A DNA stretch of 16,054 nucleotides from positions 1 to 16,054 of the forward strand of contig JBHIBA010000078.1 of NCBI GenBank assembly GCA_046758845.1, read 5' to 3'. Source of the DNA: JBHIBA01 sp046758845 (lineage in GTDB: Bacteria > UBA8248 > JACPRG01 > G963555815). The position numbers and the translations under genes are program-made. The stretch's first letter is position 1. Each line of letters starts with the position of its first letter. Shown one piece after another: positions 7,499-14,648 of this stretch. Under the pieces are notes generated by a model. That model searched no databases and was not told the DNA's origin. It saw only the letters and a program-made list of their open reading frames with translations.

Positions 7499-7804
7499 TC
7501 ACTTGCTGATTCCGTTTTCTCTTAAGAGGTCTTCGAGGTCTTGCGCCATCAATTGTGCGACTCTTCTGCTAGGAGTTTCTTCTATAGCTTGCACAAGGTT
7601 CAGGGCTTGTTCATGCCACTTTTCGTCTCTGTGAGGACAAACAAACAGATCATGGTATCTAAATGTTTTCGCCATGGCTTCGGCAAAGGTAGTAGGACCA
7701 TACACGTTTCTTTTTACTTCACACTTAGTATTACACACACCACAGTGGTATTCCCCTTTAGAACCTGCCTCTGCAATGAAAAAGTCGAACCCTTTGGTTG
7801 GCAT
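7499..7804 (-). CDS. Small Cys/His zinc-ribbon-like protein, first gene of cassette
   Basis: This 101-aa protein has a CGVCNTKC knuckle (Cys21, Cys24, Cys28) and a second CPH element (Cys56, His58, with His51 and His64 nearby), a plausible zinc-binding set. The C-terminal half (about 62-98) is predicted helical (ALNLVQAIEE, VAQLMAQDLEDLLREN). It starts at ATG 7804 after AGAGGA spaced 6 nt and ends 13 nt before the CBS-HEPN gene, whose ribosome site overlaps its stop. The DNA is clearly AT-richer than neighbouring genes. No function is recognised; the tight coupling suggests a partner, regulator or antitoxin for the HEPN protein. Confidence 0.72.
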   Translation of the reverse strand: MPTKGFDFFIAEAGSKGEYHCGVCNTKCEVKRNVYGPTTFAEAMAKTFRYHDLFVCPHRDEKWHEQALNLVQAIEETPSRRVAQLMAQDLEDLLRENGISK

Positions 7805-7882
7805 GGTCGTCCTCTTAGTTAGCTATTGCCCTTCTGGGTTCTTTTGACTCCCCCTCTCTTGAGCGATCATGCCCCGGTCGGG

Positions 7883-8629
7883 CTATTGAAGATAGGAACC
7901 GCCGTTGACCAGGAGGGTCTGACCCGTCACGAAGGCGCTGTCGTCGCTCGCCAGAAAAAGGAGGGTCCCCACCAGGTCATCGGGCTCAAGGCTTCGCTTG
8001 AAGCACCGGGACTGGTTGACCCGCTCGACGTACTCGGGGACCTCCTTCAGGTCGTCCCCCAGGGGGATGAAGTCCGGGGCCAGGGCGTTGACGCAGATCC
8101 CGTAGTCGCCCACCTCGCGGGCCAGGGCCCGGGTAAAGGCCAGGACGCAGCCCTTCGAGGTCGTGTAGGCGATCATCCCCGGAGCCCCCTGGTAAAAGGT
8201 GTGAGAGGAGATGTTGATGATCTTCCCGGAACCCTGGGCCTTCATTGTCGGCAGGACGGCCTTGGCGCACAGGAAAATCCCCTTGGCGTTCACTGCCAGG
8301 ATTCGGTCCCAAAGCTCCACGGAGACCTCTTCAACGGGAACGCGGGCGAACCGGCCGGCGATACCCGCGTTGTTGACCAGGATGTCGATCCGTCCGCAGG
8401 TCTCCACGGTCTTCTGCGCCATCGCCCGGGTGCTGTCCTCATCCGTCACGTCGGTCCGAACAGCCTGGGCCTCGCCCCCTGCCCCCCGAGCCTCATCCAC
8501 CGCCTCTTGGGCGTCGGCGATGTCGGCGACGATCACCCGGGCGCCTTCCCGGGCCAAAGCGCGGACGTACGCCCGCCCGATGCCCTGGGCGCCCCCCGTT
8601 ACGATGGCCACACGGTCTTTCAGACGCAA
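7883..8629 (-). CDS. Short-chain dehydrogenase/reductase (SDR), FabG-like
   Basis: This 248-aa classical SDR shows TGGAQGIG (11-18), NNAG (86-89), the active-site serine in INISS (Ser141/142), Tyr155-x3-Lys159 (YTTSK), and a C-terminal TGQTLLVNGG that is typical of FabG-like enzymes. Asp36 after the second strand (IVADIAD) suggests NAD(H) preference. The start is TTG at 8629, supported by GGAG seven nt upstream; no ATG fits. The usual PG after the VNALAP motif is PD here, a small deviation. It lies 201 nt after yebC on the same strand and 78 nt before the zinc-ribbon gene. Substrate unknown; its role relative to the other SDR at 3793 is not evident. Confidence 0.93.
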   Translation of the reverse strand: MRLKDRVAIVTGGAQGIGRAYVRALAREGARVIVADIADAQEAVDEARGAGGEAQAVRTDVTDEDSTRAMAQKTVETCGRIDILVNNAGIAGRFARVPVEEVSVELWDRILAVNAKGIFLCAKAVLPTMKAQGSGKIINISSHTFYQGAPGMIAYTTSKGCVLAFTRALAREVGDYGICVNALAPDFIPLGDDLKEVPEYVERVNQSRCFKRSLEPDDLVGTLLFLASDDSAFVTGQTLLVNGGSYLQ

Positions 8630-8713
8630 TCCGTTTCTCCAGCTTGCCTCGTCGGTTTCTGCCGGGAGGGATTCCCCGTCGCTGTCGAGCGGAGGGTCAA
8701 CCGCAGAGACCGA

Positions 8714-8729
8714 CAGGGCTGCGGCCCTG
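8714..8729. other. Hairpin between yebC and SDR
   Basis: CAGGGC-TGCG-GCCCTG is a perfect 6-bp stem with a tetraloop in the 201-nt gap between two minus-strand genes. Beside it, GGACGGTT occurs twice on the minus strand. No T-run is present. No RNA gene is recognised here. Confidence 0.3.
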
Positions 8730-8822
8730 AACCGTCCCCTTTAACCGTCCGGCGTTCGGGCGGCAAGAACCCGGTGATTAGAGTCTTTCAAAAACGCGGA
8801 GAGCAGCTGGCGCTTTGGGCGG

Positions 8823-8840
8823 CGGGGCGTTCACGCCCCG
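8823..8840 (-). terminator. GC hairpin at the yebC stop codon
   Basis: CGGGGCG (8823-8829) and CGCCCCG (8834-8840) form a perfect 7-bp stem around a 4-nt loop that includes part of the yebC stop codon. There is no T-tract, so termination is uncertain; it may protect the 3' end of the mRNA. Confidence 0.35.
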
Positions 8841-9580
8841 ACCTGTTCCATGACGGACTCCGGGATGTCGAAGTTGGAGTAGACGTCCTGAACGTCGTCG
8901 TGGTCCTCGAGGGCTTCCATCAGCTTGAGGACCTGGCGGGCCTTCTGGGCGTCCAGTTGAATCGTACTCTGCGGAACCATCGTCAGCTCCACCGAGGCCA
9001 GAGGGACCTCCTTCTCGGCCAATTTTGCCCGGACGGGCTCGAAGGTCTCGGGCGATGTGGTGATGATGAAACTCCCGTCCTCCCTCTTGAGGTCTTCGGC
9101 GCCCGCCTCCAGGGCCAGCTCCATGAGATGATCCTCGTCGGCCTTGTCGGCCCCGATGAGGATCACGCCCTTCATCTCAAACATCCATGCTACGGCGCCG
9201 GCATCCGCCATGTTCCCGCCATTTTTTGTGAAAAGCTTTCGCAACTCGGCCACCGTCCGGTTTCGGTTATCCGTCATAGCGTGGATCAAAATGGCCGCGC
9301 CCCCTGGCCCATAGCCCTCGTAGGTGACCTCTTCATAGGACTCGCCCGGCAGTTCGCCTGCGCCTTTTTTGATGGCGCGTTCGATGTTCTCATGGGGCAT
9401 GTTGGCGGCCTTGGCCGCGGCGACCGCCGTGCGGAGTCTCGAATTGGCGTCGGGATCTTTTCCCCCCAGGCGGGCGGAAACGGTAATCTCCTTGATCAGC
9501 TTGGAGAAGAGTTTTCCCCTCCTGGCGTCCGTCGCCGCCTTCTTGTGCTTGATCTGCGACCACTTCGAATGACCCGACAT
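8831..9580 (-). CDS. yebC: YebC/TACO1 family protein
   Basis: This 249-aa protein begins MSGHSKWSQIKHKKAATDAR and continues with GKLFSKLIKEI, hallmarks of the YebC/TACO1 family, followed by the EGYGPGG motif near residue 87 and the NGGNM motif near 119. Length is the family norm. Older annotation calls it a transcriptional regulator; more recent work on the family links it to translation, helping ribosomes through proline stretches. ATG 9580 is preceded by GGGGAGGGTGAG. A TTGACA promoter lies about 65 nt further upstream. In many genomes yebC sits by ruvC; here it does not. Confidence 0.97.
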   Translation of the reverse strand: MSGHSKWSQIKHKKAATDARRGKLFSKLIKEITVSARLGGKDPDANSRLRTAVAAAKAANMPHENIERAIKKGAGELPGESYEEVTYEGYGPGGAAILIHAMTDNRNRTVAELRKLFTKNGGNMADAGAVAWMFEMKGVILIGADKADEDHLMELALEAGAEDLKREDGSFIITTSPETFEPVRAKLAEKEVPLASVELTMVPQSTIQLDAQKARQVLKLMEALEDHDDVQDVYSNFDIPESVMEQVGA

Positions 9581-9650
9581 GAAAACTCACCCTCCCCGCG
9601 GGCGGAGAATCGTTCCTTGTGGGATTCGTACCCGGATGAGATGCCTAATG

Positions 9651-9679
9651 GAAATAACACGTGGTCTTCGGAATGTCAA
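9651..9679 (-). promoter_or_regulatory. Probable sigma-70 promoter of yebC
   Basis: On the minus strand TTGACA (forward 9674-9679) is separated by 17 nt from TATTTC (forward 9651-9656), which is preceded by TGT (an extended -10). Predicted transcription start is near 9644, giving a leader of about 64 nt before the yebC ATG. Confidence 0.6.
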
Positions 9680-9807
9680 CGATTCGCGAAACCGCTAAAA
9701 GATTAACGAAAATAGACTCGATCGGTGGAACGTGTCTCCGCAATCTGCCCCATCGGGTGGCGTACGCTGCTCAGGGGACCGTTCAATCTTCCATACCCAA
9801 TTTTTCC

Positions 9808-9890
9808 TGAAATGACACCATGTCAAATTCCTGACACTTATAACCTATTGAAATTATTGAAATGTCACCAAAGCGGCCTCGGAACTGTCA
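9808..9890. repeat. Cluster of TGTCA/TGACA motifs
   Basis: Five TGTCA or TGACA pentamers start at 9813, 9821, 9832, 9863 and 9886. The first two make the palindrome TGACA-CCA-TGTCA. TGAAATGACACCA (9808-9820) recurs with one mismatch as TGAAATGTCACCA (9858-9870), exactly 50 bp away. The block is AT-richer than its surroundings. It may be an activator (enhancer) array for the downstream sigma-54 promoter, or the remnant of a small mobile element. Confidence 0.5.
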
Positions 9891-10116
9891 ATAGCTTTTA
9901 CAGTCCGCCGGAGAAAAGACTCGAATTCCATCCACCTTTTTCAGGTCTTCAGAGTCAGCAGACTGGGTACCTCGCGGGCAGGATGCGCAGACCTGTAAGC
10001 AACTCCAACACCCCGACAACTCGCACGACTAAGGGAAAATCTATAACCGCCTCCAATGCAAAGATGTTTTGGATCATGACACTACACACACAGGCCCCCC
10101 GCTCATGGAACCATCC

Positions 10117-10132
10117 TGGTATAGGAATTGCA
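10117..10132 (+). promoter_or_regulatory. Sigma-54 (RpoN) promoter of the serine protease gene
   Basis: TGGTATAGGAATTGCA matches the sigma-54 consensus TGGYRYR-N4-TTGCW at every defined position, with the invariant GG (10118-10119) and GC (10130-10131) exactly 10 nt apart. Predicted transcription start is near 10143, upstream of the ATG at 10194. It also argues against the longer open frame beginning at 10128, which would start inside the promoter. Confidence 0.75.
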
Positions 10133-10193
10133 AAACCACATCGTCAGGAAACTTATCAATTCCTTGAGCGAAATATCGGGGGGGGGAACCCTC

Positions 10194-11102
10194 ATGCATC
10201 GCGGCCGCCGCGCAAGACACAGCGTCCCCCGAACACGCGGGGGAAGAATCTTTGTAGCTGCGCTCCTCGGCGGGGCGATCCTCGGCTGCGCCCCAAGCCC
10301 CGTTTCGTTGAGCCAATCCCAGAGCCATCTTGAGCGAAACCTCCCCGCCATGAGACCCGACGGCGGGTACGACTACAACACCCTCTTCGTGGATGGGCAC
10401 AAGGCCAATCTAGATCGGGTTCTGTCTTCGATGGTTGCCTTGGAGTCAATTGCGGAGTTTGAAACGCTGGACGGCCATATCTCTCCGACGCGCGACCGAG
10501 CCACCGGAATCGTCATCTTCCAGCGCTTCATCCTCACGGTCGATCATGCCGTCACTAGTTACGAACTGACTGCTTCGGTCCCCAATGGCACGGTGGTGGT
10601 GCCGGCCAAAAAGCTCAGGCAAGAGACCCGCATCGTCCTAAACGGCCAAAAACACCGCCTCCACGCCCTCCTGCGTGACCGCGACAACGACATCGCCCTG
10701 TTCCGCCTTCCCGGGAAACTTCGCCTGCCGAGTTTCCCTTACGGCATCGGCAACAGCAACGACCTGAAGATCGGTAACTTCATATACGTCGTGGGCAATC
10801 CGATGAACATGGGCCTCAACGTGCGCGAGGGGATCGTCAGCAACCTGCGCGCGCCCGAGATCATCCACGCCCTCAGCGCCGTTCCCGCGAACACCTTCAT
10901 GGTCAGCAACGGTCTCAACCCGGGAGACAGCGGCGCGCCCGCCCTCGCCATCCGCGACGGGGAGTTCGAGCTCGTCGGCCTGACACAGGGCACGTTCCTC
11001 ATGGGCCAACGCCTGGGCTGGGTCCTGCGGATCAACGCCATCATGGACAAGATCGGGCCCTACATCGAGTCCGCCCGCCTGGCCGGGCATCCCGCTCCCT
11101 GA
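10194..11102 (+). CDS. Trypsin-fold serine protease, probable lipoprotein
   Basis: This 302-aa protein has an N-terminal Arg-rich segment, a hydrophobic core (FVAALLGGAIL, about 20-30) and Cys32 in a lipobox-like ILGC, so it should be exported and lipidated. A chymotrypsin/HtrA-type protease domain follows: His118 (LTVDHAV), Asp166 (NDIALF) and Ser246 in NPGDSGAPAL form the expected triad. No PDZ domain is present, unlike DegP. About 70 residues between lipid anchor and protease domain form a linker. A 9-G tract ends 7 nt before the ATG and acts as or near the ribosome site. The sigma-54 promoter just upstream points to regulated, possibly stress or surface-related, expression. A GC hairpin follows the stop. 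Confidence 0.88.
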   Translation: MHRGRRARHSVPRTRGGRIFVAALLGGAILGCAPSPVSLSQSQSHLERNLPAMRPDGGYDYNTLFVDGHKANLDRVLSSMVALESIAEFETLDGHISPTRDRATGIVIFQRFILTVDHAVTSYELTASVPNGTVVVPAKKLRQETRIVLNGQKHRLHALLRDRDNDIALFRLPGKLRLPSFPYGIGNSNDLKIGNFIYVVGNPMNMGLNVREGIVSNLRAPEIIHALSAVPANTFMVSNGLNPGDSGAPALAIRDGEFELVGLTQGTFLMGQRLGWVLRINAIMDKIGPYIESARLAGHPAP

Positions 11103-11118
11103 GGCGGGCCCGCCCGTT

Positions 11119-11137
11119 CGGCGGCCTCCTGCCGCCG
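11119..11137 (+). terminator. Hairpin after serine protease gene
   Basis: CGGCGGC (11119-11125) pairs perfectly with GCCGCCG (11131-11137) over a CTCCT loop, followed by TGTTATAAT. The T-run is poor, but the position 16 nt after the stop codon fits a terminator. The palindrome GGCGGGCCCGCC lies just before it. Confidence 0.45.
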
Positions 11138-11146
11138 TGTTATAAT
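11138..11146 (+). promoter_or_regulatory. Extended -10 promoter for the 11273-13089 operon
   Basis: TGTTATAAT is a perfect TGn plus TATAAT. The -35 region is occupied by the upstream hairpin and is poor. Predicted transcription start is near 11153, about 120 nt before the first gene. Confidence 0.5.
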
Positions 11147-11272
11147 CGAATCGCTTGCGCCAGAAGGGTTTTTCCCGGCCGGGAACGAGGAGGTCTCACT
11201 CCCACGGCCGTTCCGTAGTTCCGGGAGTTGAACCGGACAGGCGGGTCGCAGGAAACGGCCCGGAAGAAGCGG

Positions 11273-11686
11273 GTGACGAGAGGCAAGTCCCCTGCGCCAA
11301 AGCTCAGCCGCCGTGGAAGGCGCATTTTTTTGTGGGTCGCCGGCGGGGTTCTCATCAGTACGCTCCTTCTTCACTTTTGGTTTTTCCCCCGTTTCGGCGA
11401 GCCTCCTCCCCTCGAGCCGCCTCTGATGGCCGAGGGCCGAGTCATTCATAAAGATTCGTTCCGGGACGAGGACGGTCAGGTCGTCACGCGCATCGCCTAC
11501 CGATTCCGGACGGCCGACGGCCTCTCCTTCGAAGGCCGTGCGTCGCAGAGAGGGGGACAGCTGGCGGCCCTGCGGCTGGGCGATAAGGTCTGGGTCCTTT
11601 ACTCGCAATCGGACCCGAGCCGAAACCGTCTGGCGGCCGGCGGCCCTGAAAGCGGCGGGATGTCCGGCGAAGCAGGTTCCGACTGA
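11273..11686 (+). CDS. DUF3592-like single-span membrane protein
   Basis: This protein has a basic N-terminus, one membrane segment (about residues 18-38 from GTG 11273) and a Pro-rich linker, then a soluble domain with YRFRTADGLSFEGRA and LGDKVWVLYSQSDPSRNRL. That pattern (Y-x-F, G-x-x-F-x-G, V-x-V-x-Y-x-x-x-D-P) is characteristic of DUF3592, whose role is unknown. I choose GTG 11273 (137 aa) because GGAAGAAG lies 4-5 nt upstream; a TTG at 11228 (152 aa) has no well-spaced ribosome site. The next gene starts 21 nt downstream, so an operon is likely. Confidence 0.7.
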   Translation: MTRGKSPAPKLSRRGRRIFLWVAGGVLISTLLLHFWFFPRFGEPPPLEPPLMAEGRVIHKDSFRDEDGQVVTRIAYRFRTADGLSFEGRASQRGGQLAALRLGDKVWVLYSQSDPSRNRLAAGGPESGGMSGEAGSD

Positions 11687-11707
11687 CCAGGGGAGACGTC
11701 ACCCCGG

Positions 11708-12610
11708 ATGCCCAAGCAACCGTCATCCCAGTCCGGCTCTCTCCGGTCGCTCATCACCCTGATGAGCGACCCCGACCCCAGGGTCGGGCAGTCGATCGAA
11801 GAACAGCTGGTGAAGCGGGGCGAGGAAACCCGGGACCTCCTCCGGGAAACGGAGGCCAGGGGGGAGAGCGCCCTCGTCCGGATCCGGGCGAGGGAGGTCC
11901 TTGACAAGATCCACGAGGCGGCGGTCACCGACCGTTTCAGGCTTTGGGTCAACCCCGGCGGGCCCGACCCGGACCTGGAAGAAGGCTGGTTCCTCCTGAC
12001 GCAGCTCGAATTTCCGGACCTCGACGTGGACCACTGCCGGCGGAAGCTGGACGGTATGGCCGCCGAGCTGGACCCGATGCTGAGAGGCGCCAGGGACCTG
12101 GAAGGCCTCCGGATTTTCCAAAACTACCTGAATCGCAAAGAAGCCTTTCGCGGCAACGTGGAAGCCTACTATGAGCCGGATAACAGTTACATCAACAGCG
12201 TCCTGGACCGCCGCCTCGGCATCCCCATCAGCCTCTGCTGCGTTTACTTGTTGATCGCGCGGCGCGTGGGGCTCCCCCTCGAGGGGATCTCCGGCCCGGG
12301 CCATTTCCTTCTCAGGTACAGGAGAGACCGCACCGGCCGTGAGCCCGTCTACATCGACGCCTTTCACGGCGGAAGGCATTTCGACCGGAAGGAATGTGTG
12401 GCCTTCCTCCGTTCCATCGGCCATTCCGTCCGTCACGAGATCGAGAGGCCGGCCGCGAGCCGCGAGATCCTGGCCCGAATGTGCCGGAACCTCATCGCCA
12501 TCTATCGCTCCGCGGGTCCGGTCCAAAAGTCCGAGCGGCTTATAAAGTGGTTGGACATTATCAACGCCGAGATCCGGGGCTCCGGGGGGTTCGCCATGCG
12601 GCCCCGCTGA
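11708..12610 (+). CDS. SirB1-type transglutaminase-like protein
   Basis: This 300-aa soluble protein matches the SirB1/Transglut_core2 layout. An N-terminal helical region (about 1-90) is followed by NSYINSVLDRRLGIPISL (159-176), RRVGLPLEGISGPGHFLLR (185-203) and YIDAFHGG (215-222). Cys177/Cys178, His199 and Asp217 lie where a transglutaminase-type Cys-His-Asp triad would be, so this copy may be catalytic; many family members have lost the cysteine. The family's substrate is unknown. The C-terminal helices (about 240-290) resemble the TPR-like tail of many members. GGGGAG lies 12 nt before the ATG. It sits between a membrane DUF3592-like gene and a small TPR-like gene. Confidence 0.88.
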   Translation: MPKQPSSQSGSLRSLITLMSDPDPRVGQSIEEQLVKRGEETRDLLRETEARGESALVRIRAREVLDKIHEAAVTDRFRLWVNPGGPDPDLEEGWFLLTQLEFPDLDVDHCRRKLDGMAAELDPMLRGARDLEGLRIFQNYLNRKEAFRGNVEAYYEPDNSYINSVLDRRLGIPISLCCVYLLIARRVGLPLEGISGPGHFLLRYRRDRTGREPVYIDAFHGGRHFDRKECVAFLRSIGHSVRHEIERPAASREILARMCRNLIAIYRSAGPVQKSERLIKWLDIINAEIRGSGGFAMRPR

Positions 12611-12759
12611 AAGGGTATTCGTTTAGGCCCGATTCGAGAAGCGACCCGCTACGCTGGACGTAAATTCGCTGCCGACGCCTTTTCAGTGGAAGTGATAGGG
12701 ATCATGGCGCACGTGGGAAAAGGACCCCGATTGAGGCGTAACGGCAAAGGAGTGACTCA

Positions 12760-13089
12760 ATGAAAAGGGACGCGGGATTGACCGGTAAATCCCCCCACGA
12801 AGCGAGCCATGAGATCTTGAAAGAAGCCAAGGCCGCTTTGGGGCTTGGAAAGATGGAAGAAGCCCTGAGGGAGGCCCGTCGCGCCTATGAAGCCTGTCCG
12901 GGCGTATACCCGGCAAACTTCAATGCCCTCTCGGTTGCGCTAGAGTGCATGGAGAAGCTGGACCTCAAGGAAGAGGCCGAAATCGTCCGGGAAACCATGC
13001 GGAAGATCCTCTACGAACACGACACCAAACCCCACGCAGAAAGGGAGACGCGCGCCAAGCATCCCCTCAAAAAGGACAAGCATCCCTGA
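12760..13089 (+). CDS. Small TPR-like protein
   Basis: This 109-aa protein is mostly helical. Residues about 18-48 (ILKEAKAALGLGKMEEALRE and the following ARRAYEACPG) and 53-85 fit one to two tetratricopeptide-like helical pairs with the usual A, G, Y and P positions. The tail (about 90-109) is basic (Lys/Arg/His-rich). AAGGAG lies 9 nt before the ATG. It follows the SirB1-type gene by 149 nt, and may be co-transcribed. TPRs mediate protein contacts; a partner is not evident. A generic helical hairpin cannot be excluded. Confidence 0.65.
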   Translation: MKRDAGLTGKSPHEASHEILKEAKAALGLGKMEEALREARRAYEACPGVYPANFNALSVALECMEKLDLKEEAEIVRETMRKILYEHDTKPHAERETRAKHPLKKDKHP

Positions 13090-13511
13090 CAGGGTCCAGA
13101 TGCTCAGGGGCCATGAATCCGGAAAGTCTAAACCCCAGGGGGACGAACTCTCTGGTCACAAAACCAAAAGCGGTGTAGCCCGAGGGCTCGAGTCGGTGAG
13201 CCTCAGCCCCGCCTCTCGGCGACTCCCCCAACACCCCTTTCAAGGCGGAGGCGAATGCCTCGGCCCTACGCCGCTTACTTGGAGTCGGGGATAGGTCCGC
13301 GCGTTTGGAGCGGCCGTTTGCAACTCTTTTCCGGCAGGCCGGTTGCCTCCGACTCATCAAAGGTCCTGATCCAGGCATTGTCTGATCTCTCGTTTGTCCG
13401 AATTGAACACCTTCTGCTGGCGTCCCCCCTTTCAGGCGGTTGAATCCGGAATATGTCGCCAAAGCAACGTTACTTGACGGTCTCTACCCAAGGATATTAA
13501 CATTTGGTTAA
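13090..13511. other. 422-bp intergenic region
   Basis: No convincing gene is seen. A minus-strand frame (13067-13462) and short plus-strand frames have no recognisable domain, and the minus frame runs into the TPR-like gene. A weak promoter candidate lies at its right end (TTGACG at 13474, TATTAA at 13495, spacing 15) in front of the next gene. Confidence 0.4.
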
Positions 13512-13922
13512 GTGAGCACTGGGGATGAATCGAGGAAACAGAGAAGGGGCAGGTTGTTGCGATCCTTGAAAACGAAAACTTGGCGCTCGAAGCGGGCAGA
13601 CCGAATTTTCCAATTTCCCGGAGATGAGAAAATCTTGGCACTGCTGGGCGCTACCGTTATCCTCATTGCCCTTCTAGGATCTAGCCTGCACCATGCGACG
13701 CATCTGACTCACCATCCTGTTTCCATCGAACCGGGGGCCGTAAGTTGCCCGATCTGTGCATTCACAAGGCACAACGGGGTTACCTTCGAAATCCCAGCGC
13801 TTGCAACCAAGGCCGTCTCCCTCCCCACCCCCGTTGTTGATGAGGAGATTTTTTACCCTCAGAACCCCGCTCTGCGCTTCCGAAACCCTCGCAGTCCTCC
13901 CTCCTTGTCCATTTCTGCCTGA
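13512..13922 (+). CDS. DUF2946-like membrane-anchored CPxC protein
   Basis: This frame encodes up to 136 aa: a long basic N-terminus, one hydrophobic segment (about 41-58, ILALLGATVILIALLGSS), then a His-rich stretch (His60, 61, 64, 67, 68), a CPIC motif (Cys79-Cys82) and a C-terminal RNPRSPPSLS tail. Small membrane proteins with HH..H, CPxC and a terminal R-x-P-P motif resemble the DUF2946 family, often seen with copper or heavy-metal genes; the match is weak. The start is uncertain: GTG 13512 lacks a near ribosome site, while TTG 13554 follows AAGGGGCAGG. The downstream cupredoxin and CcdA genes support a metal or redox role. Confidence 0.5.
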   Translation: MSTGDESRKQRRGRLLRSLKTKTWRSKRADRIFQFPGDEKILALLGATVILIALLGSSLHHATHLTHHPVSIEPGAVSCPICAFTRHNGVTFEIPALATKAVSLPTPVVDEEIFYPQNPALRFRNPRSPPSLSISA

Positions 13923-14024
13923 TCTCATCGGGCTGAAAACACTTTCCCTCCATCCTCAGATGCGCCTCGTCTAAGGACTATCTGGCGTGGCGTAGGGCGC
14001 AAATCGGAATGCGGAGGCAAGGAC

Positions 14025-14044
14025 TTCTCGGCCAAAGCCGAGAA
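14025..14044. other. Hairpin before exported-protein gene
   Basis: TTCTCGGC-CAAA-GCCGAGAA is a perfect 8-bp stem 41 nt before the ATG at 14085. No T-run follows. It may be a 5' leader structure of the downstream gene or a terminator remnant for the upstream one. Confidence 0.45.
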
Positions 14045-14084
14045 TCACTGAGCCTTCTGTGAAGACCCGGATAGAGGTTCCGTT

Positions 14085-14615
14085 ATGAGGCTTGCGACGA
14101 CTCTCCTGGCGGGGTTGCTCCTCGGGCTCCTTCCTTTGAAGGCGGCCGCGGGGTGTCTCACCCCTTCCTGTTGGGAACTCAAGGGGCTATCTGCCGTCGG
14201 CATTGCGGTAGACGTTGAAAAATCGGCAGGCGAAAAGCTCAATCTCACCCAAAAGAGTATGAAGGACCTGATCCTGGAGACCCTACGCACCAAGCTACCC
14301 CGGCTAAAGGTCGGGGAAGGTCTCCTGATTCCCTCTCTCTCGGTGGTCGTGACGGAAAGGTTTTCCGAGGACGTCCACTTGCTCCGAGATGTGGAACCCC
14401 TTGGTAGCGCTCATCTGGTGAAGGTAATTGTGATGGGGCTCATCCCGACGGAGATCGGTGCGTTTAGCCACAGCACCCTATGGGCGCACGCGGTTGTGAT
14501 CGCGAATCCTTCACCGGACGTTAAGACATGGATCGGCGACGCCCTGACCGCCTTCGCAGAGGACTGGACCCGCGTGAATCCAGGGAAAAGAGATGAAGCG
14601 CGTCATGGCCCGTGA
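14085..14615 (+). CDS. Exported protein of unknown function
   Basis: This 176-aa protein has a clear signal peptide (MRLATTLLAGLLLGLLPLKA, cleavage probably after AAA at 20-22) and then a Cys pair (Cys24, Cys29) near the mature N-terminus. The rest alternates strands and helices (IAVDVEKSAG, LILETLRTKLPRLKVG, LSVVVTERF, AHLVKVIVMGLIP), a pattern also found in periplasmic outer-membrane-associated proteins of unknown role. AGAGG precedes the ATG by 8 nt. It lies in frame with, and 33 nt before, the cupredoxin gene. No family is recognised; exported location is the only firm statement. Confidence 0.65.
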   Translation: MRLATTLLAGLLLGLLPLKAAAGCLTPSCWELKGLSAVGIAVDVEKSAGEKLNLTQKSMKDLILETLRTKLPRLKVGEGLLIPSLSVVVTERFSEDVHLLRDVEPLGSAHLVKVIVMGLIPTEIGAFSHSTLWAHAVVIANPSPDVKTWIGDALTAFAEDWTRVNPGKRDEARHGP

Positions 14616-14648
14616 CTTGGGCGGGCCTCGGCAAGGAGGTCACAAGAA

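Larger units (their letters stand above)
9581..10193. other. 613-bp divergent intergenic region
   Basis: Between yebC (minus) and the serine protease gene (plus) lies a gene-free stretch holding the yebC promoter (9651-9679), an AT-richer block with repeated TGTCA/TGACA motifs (9808-9890) and a sigma-54 promoter (10117-10132). The stretch 9900-10110 shows nothing convincing. The open frame crossing it (9725-10333) has no recognisable domains and is rejected. Confidence 0.6.

Noticed and set aside
7860..7882. Short palindrome after the second SDR (CCCG-GT-CGGG)
   Set aside because: Stem is only 4 bp with a 2-nt loop and no T-run, too weak to call a terminator.
7826..9706. 626-aa plus-strand open frame
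   Set aside because: It is antisense to both the SDR and yebC genes, which have clear family motifs; long antisense frames are expected at this GC content.
9725..10333. 202-aa plus-strand open frame in the intergenic region
   Set aside because: Crosses the sigma-54 promoter and overlaps the protease gene in another frame; no recognisable domain.
13067..13462. 131-aa minus-strand open frame
   Set aside because: Overlaps the end of the TPR-like gene, has no ribosome site or motif I can support. It is the only sizeable frame in this gap, so a database search is still reasonable.
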